From JAIVJN01 sp036732565 (GTDB taxonomy: Bacteria; Acidobacteriota; Vicinamibacteria; Vicinamibacterales; UBA2999), in NCBI GenBank assembly GCA_036732565.1, contig DAINCF010000158.1, forward strand, positions 1 to 13,855: a DNA stretch of 13,855 nucleotides, written 5' to 3'. Made by a program: the position numbers and the translations under genes. Shown here in pieces: positions 1 to 7,794 of this stretch. Within the stretch, counting starts at the first letter, position 1. Every line of letters begins with the position of its first letter. Under the pieces are notes generated by a model, which was not told where the DNA came from, ran no database searches, and was given only the letters and a program-made list of their open reading frames with translations.

Positions 1-243
1 CGTCCAGCCGTTGCCGTGCCCGTGACGGCGCTGCGCAAGGGACCCGAAGGCGATCACGTGTTCGTGATCGCGCGCGACAAGGAAGGCAACATTCGCGCGC
101 ACGCGCGACGCGTCGAGAGCGGCCCGATGGACGGCGAAGAGGTCCTGATTCACGCGGGGCTCGAGCCGCGCGAACAAGTCGTGGCGTCGGGGTCGTTCAA
201 GCTGCGCGAGGCGGCATTGGTCTCCATCGCGAACGGAAGCTAG
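1..243 (+). CDS. RND efflux periplasmic adaptor (MFP/HlyD family), C-terminal end only
   Basis: The frame is open from base 1 to a TAG at 241-243, so the window holds only the last 80 or so residues. The segment begins with V-P-V-T-A-L, continues through a short beta-rich stretch (VFVI, HARRVESG) and ends with GLEPREQVVASGSFKLREAALV. This is the usual look of the membrane-proximal C-terminal domain of membrane-fusion proteins that link an RND pump to an outer-membrane channel. The pump gene starts 12 nt downstream, which strongly supports the call and implies one operon. The lipoyl and hairpin domains, the signal sequence and the start all lie outside the window. What the pump exports cannot be told from this fragment. 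Confidence 0.85.
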   Translation, partial: RPAVAVPVTALRKGPEGDHVFVIARDKEGNIRAHARRVESGPMDGEEVLIHAGLEPREQVVASGSFKLREAALVSIANGS

Positions 244-255
244 TGGATCACTAAC

Positions 256-3200
256 ATGCGCGCGTTCACCGACATCTTCATCACCCGTCCGGTTCTCGCC
301 ATAGTCGTCAATCTCGCATTGGTGCTCGTGGGTTGGCGTGCGCTGATGAGCCTGCCGCTCCAGCAGTACCCGAACATCGAAAGCGCCTCGGTCGTGATCA
401 CGACCGTGTACACCGGTGCCAGTGCCGAGACCGTTCGCGGCTTCCTGACGACGCCCATCGAGCGAACGGTCGCGGCGGTGAGCGGCGTCGATCACATCGA
501 GTCGAGCAGCCGCGCCGGCGTCAGCACGGTCACGGTGCGCCTGACGTTGAATCACAATCGGACGGCGGCGCTCGCGGAAGTGACCGCGCGCCTGCAACAG
601 GTGCGGTCGGAGCTACCGGCGGAAGCCGAGCCACCTGTCGTCGAGGTGCTGCGCGCCGATCGCCCGTACGCGACGTTCTACGTCAGCTTCTCGTCAGACG
701 AGCGGTCGCTGCCGGCGATCACGGACTGGCTCGCGCGCACGCTCCAGCCGCAGTTCTCGACGCTCGCGGGCGTCCAGCGCGTCAGCATCTTCGGCGGTCG
801 TCAGCTGGCGATGCGCATCTGGATCGATCCCGATCGCCTCGCCGCCCTCAATCTTGCGCCCGGCGACGTCGACGCCGCATTGCGGCGCAACAACTACATC
901 GCCGCCGTCGGTCAAACCAAGGGCAATCACGTGCAGGTCAACCTGCTCGCGAACACCGATCTGCGGTCGCCCGAGGAATTCGAGAACCTGATCGTCGCCG
1001 AACGCGGCAACGCGATCGTGCGGCTGGCGGACGTGGCCCGTGTGGAGCTCGGAGCCGAGGAAGCGGAGCTGGTCGGCAGGCTGAACGATCGCTCGGCGGC
1101 CTATCTCGAGATCTGGCCGGTGATCGGCACGAACGAAATCGAGGTGGCGCGGCGAGTGCGCGCGGAGATGGAGCGGGTCCGTTCGACGCTTCCCAAGGAC
1201 ATCGACATGCGGTTCGCGTATGACGGCACGATGTTCATGGAGGCAGCGCTCAAGGAGATCGCGAAGACGCTGTCCGAAACGATCCTGATCGTCGCGGTCG
1301 TGGTCTTCCTCTTCCTGGGCTCCGTGCGGACGGCCCTCGTCCCGCTTGTGGCCATGCCAATCTCGCTCATTGGCGCGGCGGTGGTGATGTTCGCGTTCGG
1401 CTTCAGCCTGAATCTCCTCACCATCCTCGCCATCGTGCTCTCCGTCGGTCTCGTGGTCGACGATGCGATCGTCGTGGTCGAGAACGTGGAGCGACACGTG
1501 CGCAGCGGGAAGCCGCGGATGACGGCGGCGCTCTCGGCCGCGCGCGAGCTGCGCGGTCCCATCGTCGCGATGACGATCACGCTCGCCACCGTGTACACGC
1601 CGCTCGCCTTTCAGGGTGGCCTATCGGGCTCGCTGTTTCTCGAGTTCGCGATCACGCTCGCGGCGGCGGTCGTCGTGTCGGGCGTCGTCGCCGTGACCTT
1701 GTCGCCGATCATGAGCGCGCGATTCGTGCAGCCGGGTGGGCAGCAGGGCCGGCTGACGACGCTGGTCAATCGCGGCTTCGAGCTCGTCCGCCGTCAATAT
1801 GCGCGGATGCTGGATGTGGCGCTGGAGATGCGCTGGCCCATTGTCACGGCGGCGCTGCTGATCACGGTGGCGGCCTGGCCGCTGTACTCGTACTCGCGGC
1901 GCGAGCTCGCGCCGGTCGAGGACCAGAGCCACATCAGCCTGTTCTTCGAAGCGGCGCCCGATGCCTCCCTGGTGGCCGTGGATCGCGCGTCGTTGGACGT
2001 CAACCGCGCCATCCAATCGTTCCCCGAAGCGAAGCAACTATGGGCGTTGACCGCGTCGTGGGGTGGCTTCGGTGGCATGGACGCCAAGCACTGGCACGAG
2101 CGGGACCGCTCGACCGAGGAGATGTACGGCGACCTCTACGCGGCGCTGGCGCAGGTGCCCGGCCTGCGGATATTCCCGCGGCTCGATCCCCCGCTGCCAA
2201 CGCCGGGGCAATACGACGTGGAGCTCGTGCTCGAGAGCGACGCACCGGCGGAGCACATGCGCGGCGCGACGGAGGCCGTGCTGGCCGCTGGCCTGCAGAG
2301 CGGCAAGTTCCTCTACGTCGATACGGACCTGAAGATCGATCTGCCGCAGGCGCATGTCGTGCTCGATCGCGAGCAGATTGCCGATCTCGGGCTCGACCTC
2401 GCCGGGGTGGCCCAAGAGATCGGCACGTTACTCGGTGGCAACTACGTGAACCGCTTCAACTTCTTCGACCGCAGCTACAAGGTGATCCCGCAGATTGGTG
2501 AAGAGGGCCGGGCCACGGTCGCGCCGCTGCTCGACCTCAAGATCAAGACGCCGGCCGGTCAGCTCGTGCCGGTCTCGACGTTCACGCGCATCGAGACGAG
2601 CACGGCGCCGCGCACCCTCAATCGGTTCCAGCAGCGGAACGCGGTGCGCATCTTCGGCGGGGTGAAACCGGGCATCACCAAGGAAGAAGGGCTCCGCGTG
2701 CTCGAAACCGCTGCCGCCGCGGCGGGCGGGCCGGGTGTGATTCTCGATCATGCCGGCGAGTCGCGGCAGATCCGGCACGAGGGCGGCACGCTCGTCGCCA
2801 CGCTCGGGTTCGCCGTCGTGCTGATCTATCTGGTGCTCGCGGCGCAGTTCCACAGCTTCCGCGATCCGTTGATCGTCCTTCTGGGGTCCGTGCCGCTCGC
2901 GATCTCGGGAGCGCTCGTGTTCACGTTTCTGGACCTGACCACGATCAACATCTATTCACAGGTCGGATTGATTACGCTCGTCGGGCTGATCGCGAAGAAT
3001 GGAATCCTCATCGTGGAGTTCGCCAACACGCTTCAGGAGCGCGGCCTCTCGAAGCTCGCGGCGCTGCGGGAGGCCTCGTCGACGCGGCTCCGGCCCGTGC
3101 TGATGACGACCGCGGCCACGGTGTTCGGGCACCTCCCGCTCGTGTTCGTGACGGGCCCGGGCGCTGAAGCACGCAACAGCATCGGCATCGTGCTCGTCAC

Positions 3201-3345
3201 CGGCATGATCATCGGGTCGCTGTTCACGCTGTTCGTCGTGCCGGTGTTCTATGCATGGATCGCCGCCACCCACGCGCCGAGCCACGCGAGCGAGGCGCTC
3301 GACCTGACACCCATGAGTCGCGCGCCGGAAGTCGTCATGTCGTAG
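256..3345 (+). CDS. RND-family efflux pump inner-membrane permease (AcrB/MexB-like)
   Basis: This is a proton-driven trimeric exporter that moves small molecules from the periplasm or inner membrane to the outside with an adaptor and an outer-membrane channel. The 1029-residue length is normal for the HAE family. The N-terminus (FTDIFITRPVLAIVVNLAL) is the typical first transmembrane helix. Two large periplasmic loops follow, about residues 33-335 and 550-845, with membrane blocks at about 338-540 and 848-1010. The proton-relay residues are present: D402 and D403 in the GLVVDDAIVVVEN motif of TM4, and K914 in LIAKNGILIVEF of TM10. The gene follows the adaptor by 12 nt. No outer-membrane TolC-like gene is in the window. 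The ribosome-binding site is weak (TGGA about 8 nt before ATG). Nothing suggests damage; substrate is unknown. Confidence 0.95.
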   Translation: MRAFTDIFITRPVLAIVVNLALVLVGWRALMSLPLQQYPNIESASVVITTVYTGASAETVRGFLTTPIERTVAAVSGVDHIESSSRAGVSTVTVRLTLNHNRTAALAEVTARLQQVRSELPAEAEPPVVEVLRADRPYATFYVSFSSDERSLPAITDWLARTLQPQFSTLAGVQRVSIFGGRQLAMRIWIDPDRLAALNLAPGDVDAALRRNNYIAAVGQTKGNHVQVNLLANTDLRSPEEFENLIVAERGNAIVRLADVARVELGAEEAELVGRLNDRSAAYLEIWPVIGTNEIEVARRVRAEMERVRSTLPKDIDMRFAYDGTMFMEAALKEIAKTLSETILIVAVVVFLFLGSVRTALVPLVAMPISLIGAAVVMFAFGFSLNLLTILAIVLSVGLVVDDAIVVVENVERHVRSGKPRMTAALSAARELRGPIVAMTITLATVYTPLAFQGGLSGSLFLEFAITLAAAVVVSGVVAVTLSPIMSARFVQPGGQQGRLTTLVNRGFELVRRQYARMLDVALEMRWPIVTAALLITVAAWPLYSYSRRELAPVEDQSHISLFFEAAPDASLVAVDRASLDVNRAIQSFPEAKQLWALTASWGGFGGMDAKHWHERDRSTEEMYGDLYAALAQVPGLRIFPRLDPPLPTPGQYDVELVLESDAPAEHMRGATEAVLAAGLQSGKFLYVDTDLKIDLPQAHVVLDREQIADLGLDLAGVAQEIGTLLGGNYVNRFNFFDRSYKVIPQIGEEGRATVAPLLDLKIKTPAGQLVPVSTFTRIETSTAPRTLNRFQQRNAVRIFGGVKPGITKEEGLRVLETAAAAAGGPGVILDHAGESRQIRHEGGTLVATLGFAVVLIYLVLAAQFHSFRDPLIVLLGSVPLAISGALVFTFLDLTTINIYSQVGLITLVGLIAKNGILIVEFANTLQERGLSKLAALREASSTRLRPVLMTTAATVFGHLPLVFVTGPGAEARNSIGIVLVTGMIIGSLFTLFVVPVFYAWIAATHAPSHASEALDLTPMSRAPEVVMS

Positions 3346-3394
3346 GGGCGGCGGGCGTAGGGATCTCGGTGTACTCTTCAGAAAAGCTCCCATC

Positions 3395-4315
3395 ATGAAG
3401 AGCACCGTCTATGTCATCGGATCAGGCGCCATCGGGAAGGCGTTGGCGGTGTCTCTGAAGCTCGACAACACGCCCGTGACGATCCTGCGGGGAACCGTGG
3501 ACGACGGCTCGAGCCGAGTGGAAAGAATCAGGATCCTTTTGGAGAACCGCGACAACCTCGAAGCGGAAATTCCGGTCAGCACCCTCAGCAACTTTCAGCA
3601 ACTGGACGGCCTCGTCGTGCTGGCCAACAAGTCGTACGGGAACGTCGACCTGTCGCGAGCGCTGAAAGCCAAGGTGAAGCAGGCGCCTGTCGTGATCCTG
3701 CAGAACGGATTGGGCGTGGAGCAACCGTTTCTCGAAAACGGCTTTCCAGAGATCTACCGCTGCGTGCTGTTCGTGACCAGCCAAACCCTTTCCGGCACTG
3801 AGGTCAGGTTCAAGCCGGTGTCGAGCTCACCCATCGGGACCATCAAAGGCCATCAAGAGCACTTGATTGCGGTTGTGGAACGGCTGACCACCGCTCATTT
3901 TCCCTTCAGAGCCGAAGCGCACATTCAGCCGGTCATCTGGAAGAAGGCGATCATCAACTGCGTCTTCAATTCCGTGTGCCCGCTCCTTGACGTGGATAAC
4001 GGAATATTCCACCGCGAGGTGAACGTGCTCGCGATCGCGAAACGGGTCATCGAAGAGTGCGTGGCAATCGCCAGGGCAAGCGGCATTCTCCTGACTGCGG
4101 AAGAGGTCGTGGACAGCCTGCTGATGATCAGCAAGATGTCCGACGGGCAACTCATATCCACCTTGCAGGACATTCGTCAGAAGCGGACGACCGAAATCGA
4201 GACGCTGAACTTTGCGATCGTCGACATGGCTCGAAAGCTGAACCTGGCACATACGGTAGCGGACACCAGACTGCTCGGAGAGCTCACAAAGCTGAAGTCC
4301 GAGCTCAACCACTAG
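3395..4315 (+). CDS. Ketopantoate reductase family protein (ApbA/PanE-like 2-dehydropantoate 2-reductase)
   Basis: The family reduces 2-dehydropantoate to pantoate with NADPH in coenzyme A synthesis, but many members act on other substrates. The 306-residue length is normal. The dinucleotide-binding loop is G9-S-G-A-I-G14. The QNG signature is at 103-105, the probable catalytic lysine is in WKK at 182-184 with N188 following, and the substrate-binding motif TEIET places the conserved glutamate at E267. The fold and key residues are therefore complete. The gene lies 49 nt after the pump and converges on the next gene 15 nt away. Base composition is distinct: two 60-base rows counted by hand gave 34 and 33 G+C, against 45 for a row in the pump gene. 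This and its wording, which recalls Bacteroidota versions, suggest acquisition by transfer. I give no gene symbol because the true substrate is uncertain. Confidence 0.85.
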   Translation: MKSTVYVIGSGAIGKALAVSLKLDNTPVTILRGTVDDGSSRVERIRILLENRDNLEAEIPVSTLSNFQQLDGLVVLANKSYGNVDLSRALKAKVKQAPVVILQNGLGVEQPFLENGFPEIYRCVLFVTSQTLSGTEVRFKPVSSSPIGTIKGHQEHLIAVVERLTTAHFPFRAEAHIQPVIWKKAIINCVFNSVCPLLDVDNGIFHREVNVLAIAKRVIEECVAIARASGILLTAEEVVDSLLMISKMSDGQLISTLQDIRQKRTTEIETLNFAIVDMARKLNLAHTVADTRLLGELTKLKSELNH

Positions 4316-4330
4316 TCCGCGCCACGTTCG

Positions 4331-5017
4331 TCACAAAACCAGGATCCTGGTCGCGACCCGATCGAGAATCGGGGCGAACTCACTGAGGCGGGATGCGTAG
4401 CGCTGATCCGCGACTTCCTTCACCGCCGCCGGGGCCGAGGCAGGAGTTCCGGCGTGGAAGGGCGGATGCGGGTCATACTCGAGCGCGAGTTGGACGGCTT
4501 GCGCCACCGACGGTCCCGCGATCTCGGCCATCAGGGTGAAGGCGAAGTCGATGCCGGCCGTCACGCCACCGCCCGTGAATGTCGTGCCGTCGCGCACGAC
4601 ACGCTCGCGCACCGGAATGGCCCCGACCCGCGGCAGCAGATGGTGATACGCCCAGTGCGTCGTCGCGCGTTTGCCCTGCAGCAAACCGGCCGCACCGAGG
4701 ACGAACGCGCCGGTGCAGACGGACGTCACGTATTTCGCACGGGCCCCCTGTTCGCGCACGAACGCGATGGTCGCCTCGTCTTCAATCGCCGCGTCCACGC
4801 CGAAGCCTCCGGGGATGCAGATCAGGTCGAGCGGCGGACACTCCTCGAAGGTCGTGGTCGGCAGAAGCGACACGGAATCCGACGGCACGGGCTCGCGCGT
4901 CTTCGCCACGATCTCCGTTCGGGCCCCGGGCAGCCGGTGCAACACCTGCAGCGGACCCGTGAAGTCGAGTTGTGTGAGACGAGGGAAGATCACAAAACCA
5001 ACGGTGAGCTCGCTCAC
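4331..5017 (-). CDS. DJ-1/PfpI family protein, probable isonitrile (isocyanide) hydratase
   Basis: This 228-residue cytoplasmic protein has the DJ-1/PfpI glutamine-amidotransferase-like fold. The nucleophile elbow is V-C101-T102-G, followed by a helix (AFVLGAAGLLQGKRATTHW). A conserved aspartate sits at D18 in LTQLDFTGP. In characterised isonitrile hydratases an aspartate near residue 17, the nucleophilic cysteine near 101 and the following threonine convert isonitriles to N-substituted formamides, and the length is about the same. That match is why I prefer this over protease or chaperone. The frame stays open far upstream, but I start at GTG 5017 because a strong AGGAGGT lies 5 nt before it and homology begins there. 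The gene follows the AlkZ-like gene by 67 nt on the same strand, so they are probably co-transcribed. An AraC-type regulator is excluded because there is no C-terminal helix-turn-helix. Confidence 0.85.
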   Translation of the reverse strand: MSELTVGFVIFPRLTQLDFTGPLQVLHRLPGARTEIVAKTREPVPSDSVSLLPTTTFEECPPLDLICIPGGFGVDAAIEDEATIAFVREQGARAKYVTSVCTGAFVLGAAGLLQGKRATTHWAYHHLLPRVGAIPVRERVVRDGTTFTGGGVTAGIDFAFTLMAEIAGPSVAQAVQLALEYDPHPPFHAGTPASAPAAVKEVADQRYASRLSEFAPILDRVATRILVL

Positions 5018-5022
5018 GACGC

Positions 5023-5029
5023 ACCTCCT
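5023..5029 (-). promoter_or_regulatory. Strong Shine-Dalgarno site of the DJ-1/PfpI-family gene
   Basis: The minus strand reads AGGAGGT here, 5 nt before a GTG codon at 5017. It is a near-perfect complement to the 16S rRNA tail and decides the start of a frame that is otherwise open for several hundred bases upstream. Confidence 0.8.
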
Positions 5030-5084
5030 GTTGCCCGCCGTGCCACGACTCCATTGTCCACCGAGTGGGAGGTCGACCGGCGAT

Positions 5085-6188
5085 TCACCGTTGGATGTCG
5101 AGCTCCAAATCGCCGCCGACGAAGGCCGCCAGGCGTTCGGCTTCCGCCGCAATGTGTGCGCGAGTCCAGCGGGGCAGCTTGGTGAACGGCTGAACCTCGA
5201 CGGAGACAACTCGGCCTTTGTGTTCGTACTTCCAGACACCGGCCATCCGACCGTTGACGAGGAGTACCGGCGAGACCCAGCCCTGCTGGCTGTAGATCCG
5301 CGGCCGGTACTGAGGATCCACGAGCGCCGGCACCCGCCGCGACGCACACACCACCCACTGATCGAAGGCGGGCAACAGGCGTACGACGTCGACCGGCTCG
5401 GTGGCGGCCAATTCGGCAACATCCTTGGTCAGCATCCAGTACCGCTCGCCTGCGATCGTGATTTCCGTTGCCTTCTCGCCGAGTGCGGCCAGCCGGCGCT
5501 TCGCGTGGCCCTGATTGATGCCCCACCAGCGCGGGCCAAGGTCCTGGGCGGTGGCGGGACCGTAGGTGCCGAGGTACCCGGCAGTGAGCACGTCACACGC
5601 TTTGTCGTGGTCGACCGGTCTCGGTGGGTTGCGGAGCCACGTGGCTGGATGGGTGAAGCGCGCCTCTTGCCCATCGCTTGGCGCGAAGCAGAGGTGTCCG
5701 AAGAACGACGCGTGCTTGAAAAACCCGCCCCAAGGGCCGACCATGCCCTCGACCATGGCGGGCGTCGCACCGAGCTTGGTCACGGCTGCGGCCAACTCCG
5801 TGCGCGTCAGCATTTTCCCGCGTAGGGCCTTGTCGATGTAGCGGGCGAGCGGGATCGCCTCGGCGTGCTTCAATGGCCAGACGCCTGGCTTCCAGATTCC
5901 CAAACCGGCGATCCACGTACCCAGATCGCGGGCCGGCAAGACATGGAGCGTCGCCCGCATCGCCCACATCTTGACCAGGGTGCGCTGCCGCCACAGGGCC
6001 TTCGCGACGGCGTCTCGCTCCAATCCGTCGATGCGCGCCCAGAGCGCGAGATCGACCGACGACATCAGCTGGGCGTGGAGCCCACGCAACCGATCGACAA
6101 CCGAGACCAGATCGCCCGGCGACGCGCGTTCAAAAAGGAAGTGCCGCCGCATCCGCCACGCCAGCGCTTGTTCCCACGAAATGTTCAT
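5085..6188 (-). CDS. Winged-helix DNA-binding protein of the AlkZ/YcaQ (HTH_42) DNA glycosylase-like family
   Basis: The 367-residue protein matches the family of tandem winged-helix proteins that includes AlkZ and YcaQ, which remove alkylated bases or unhook interstrand crosslinks. Visible family landmarks are RLRGLHAQLMSS at 33-44, LVKMWAMRATLHVL at 71-84, a TYGPATAQDL stretch at 208-217, LLPAFDQWVV at 271-280 and LLVNGRMAGVWK at 309-320. Characterised members use a Q-x-Q or Q-x-D catalytic motif at the first landmark; here it reads H38-A-Q40, so the first glutamine is histidine and activity cannot be assumed. I start at ATG 6188, preceded by a GAGAGG element, because the upstream part of the open frame is arginine-rich and unlike the family. 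It is divergent from the deacylase gene (83 nt) and leads into the isonitrile-hydratase-like gene. Confidence 0.85.
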   Translation of the reverse strand: MNISWEQALAWRMRRHFLFERASPGDLVSVVDRLRGLHAQLMSSVDLALWARIDGLERDAVAKALWRQRTLVKMWAMRATLHVLPARDLGTWIAGLGIWKPGVWPLKHAEAIPLARYIDKALRGKMLTRTELAAAVTKLGATPAMVEGMVGPWGGFFKHASFFGHLCFAPSDGQEARFTHPATWLRNPPRPVDHDKACDVLTAGYLGTYGPATAQDLGPRWWGINQGHAKRRLAALGEKATEITIAGERYWMLTKDVAELAATEPVDVVRLLPAFDQWVVCASRRVPALVDPQYRPRIYSQQGWVSPVLLVNGRMAGVWKYEHKGRVVSVEVQPFTKLPRWTRAHIAAEAERLAAFVGGDLELDIQR

Positions 6189-6271
6189 GAATCCCAGACC
6201 TCTCGCTGTCCACGCGCGCAGCCAAACGTGCAATACGGTATCCGACTCGCGTGTTATCGTTGGCGCGGAGC

Positions 6272-7789
6272 ATGCCACAACAGGCCGCACGCTGGTCGCG
6301 TCGATCGGGATCGTTCTTGATGGCGAGCCTGCTTCTGGCGGGCTGGTCCGCTGTGCAGGGACAAGGCGCGCGGCCTGCAGAGCCGTACGACCTCGTGCTC
6401 GCAGGCGGGCGCGTGATGGATCCCGAGTCGGGGCTCGACGCGATTCGGCACGTCGGCATTCGCGGCATGCAGATCGCGGCGGTGAGCGCCGCACCGCTGG
6501 TGGGCAAGACGACCGTCGACGTCACCGGGCTCGTGGTGGCACCCGGCTTCATCGATCCGCATTCCCACGCGCAAACGCTCGAGGGCAACAGGTTTCAAGC
6601 CCGTGATGGCGTGACGACCGCGCTCGAGCTCGAAAGCGGCGCCATGCCGATCGCCGACTGGTATCGATCGCGTGAAGGCGAGGCGCTCCTCAACTACGGC
6701 GCAACGATCGGCCACATCTACTCCCGCATCGCGGTCATGCACGAGAAGTCGTCCTGGGACGAGATCCGCGCCACGCGCCAGGACACGGCGCAGCCGAAGC
6801 CTGACTGGGCCTATCGGAAAGCGTCGGCCCCGGAAATCGACGCGATGATCACGCGCCTCGATCGCGGACTGTCCGATGGCGCGCTCGGCATCGGCATGGG
6901 GCCCGCCTACACGCCCGCCGCCGGACGCGAAGAGCTGTTTCGCGTGTTCGAGCTCGCCGCCAGGCGAAAGGCGTTGGCGTTCATCCACATGCGCTCGGCA
7001 GGCGAAATCGAGCCCGGAGGGAGCCTCGACGCCCTCCAGGAAGTGCTCGCCAACGTCGCCGCGACCGGCGCCTCGGTGCACATCGTCCACATCACCAGCA
7101 TGGGCCTGCGCCAGACCTCACGCCTTCTCTCGATGATCGACGGCGCGCGAGCGCGCGGTCTCGACGTGACGACCGAGGTGTATCCCTACACCGCGGCGTC
7201 CACCTACCTGCAGTCGGCGTTCTTCGACGCCGGATGGCAGGAGCGCTTCGGCGTCGGCGTTCAGGATGTTCAGTGGGCCGCCACCGGGGAACGATTGACC
7301 GAGGACAGCTTCGCCCGCTACCGGGCCCAGGGTGGGCTGGTGGTGATTCACATGATTCCGGAGGCGTCGGTGCGCACGGCGCTCGGGCATCCGCAGGTGA
7401 TGGTAGGGAGCGACGGCGTGCCGTTGACCAACGGCGGCGGCCACCCACGTGGCGTGGGCACGTATGCGCGCGTGCTCGGTCACTATGTCCGCCAGCAGAA
7501 GCTGCTGGACCTCATGACCGCGCTGCGCAAGATCAGTCTGATGGTCGCCCAGCGCCTGGAGCCGTTCGTCCCGGCCATGCGCAACAAGGGGCGCATCAAG
7601 GTGGGCGCCGATGCGGACGTGACGGTGTTCGATGCCGCGCGCGTCATCGACCGGGCGACCTACGAGAAGCCGGCGCAGTTCTCCGAAGGCATCCGTCACG
7701 TGCTCGTCGGTGGCACGTTCGTCGTGCGAGACGAACAGCTCGTGCCGAAGGTTACGCCCGGACGGCCGATCCGCCTCAGTCGGCCATGA
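6272..7789 (+). CDS. Exported amidohydrolase: N-acyl-D-amino-acid (possibly D-glutamate) deacylase
   Basis: This metal-dependent hydrolase removes acyl groups from D-amino acids. From ATG 6272 it has 505 residues. The N-terminus has a basic region (WSRRSG), a hydrophobic core (FLMASLLLAGW) and a likely cleavage near VQG-QG, so it is probably exported; the SRR before the core could hint at Tat, though spacing is not canonical. The mature part opens with YDLVLAGGRVMDPESG, the amidohydrolase beta-sandwich strand. Metal and catalytic residues fit the D-aminoacylase pattern: H97-S-H99 after GFIDP, E119 in the GVTTALELE segment, H239 in FIHMRS, H270 and H273 in HIVHITS, D381 in VGSDG, and HPRGVGT at 391-397. 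A GTG at 6251 is in frame but would only add seven residues; an ATG at 6320 would lose the basic region. Its stop is 5 nt from the sulfatase stop on the other strand. Exact substrate is inferred. Confidence 0.85.
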   Translation: MPQQAARWSRRSGSFLMASLLLAGWSAVQGQGARPAEPYDLVLAGGRVMDPESGLDAIRHVGIRGMQIAAVSAAPLVGKTTVDVTGLVVAPGFIDPHSHAQTLEGNRFQARDGVTTALELESGAMPIADWYRSREGEALLNYGATIGHIYSRIAVMHEKSSWDEIRATRQDTAQPKPDWAYRKASAPEIDAMITRLDRGLSDGALGIGMGPAYTPAAGREELFRVFELAARRKALAFIHMRSAGEIEPGGSLDALQEVLANVAATGASVHIVHITSMGLRQTSRLLSMIDGARARGLDVTTEVYPYTAASTYLQSAFFDAGWQERFGVGVQDVQWAATGERLTEDSFARYRAQGGLVVIHMIPEASVRTALGHPQVMVGSDGVPLTNGGGHPRGVGTYARVLGHYVRQQKLLDLMTALRKISLMVAQRLEPFVPAMRNKGRIKVGADADVTVFDAARVIDRATYEKPAQFSEGIRHVLVGGTFVVRDEQLVPKVTPGRPIRLSRP

Positions 7790-7794
7790 CGACT

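Noticed and set aside
4316..4330. Terminator between the convergent reductase and DJ-1/PfpI genes
   Set aside because: The 15-nt gap and its flanks show no stable hairpin with a T-run.
4671..5825. Long open frame on the + strand (384 codons) opposite the DJ-1/PfpI and AlkZ-like genes
   Set aside because: It is antisense to two well-supported genes, has no family motifs, is rich in Arg/Pro/Gly, and spans the gap between them, as expected of GC-rich shadow frames.
6189..6271. Promoter boxes in the divergent gap between the AlkZ-like and deacylase genes
   Set aside because: Both promoters should lie here, but no -35/-10 pair with proper spacing was convincing on either strand.
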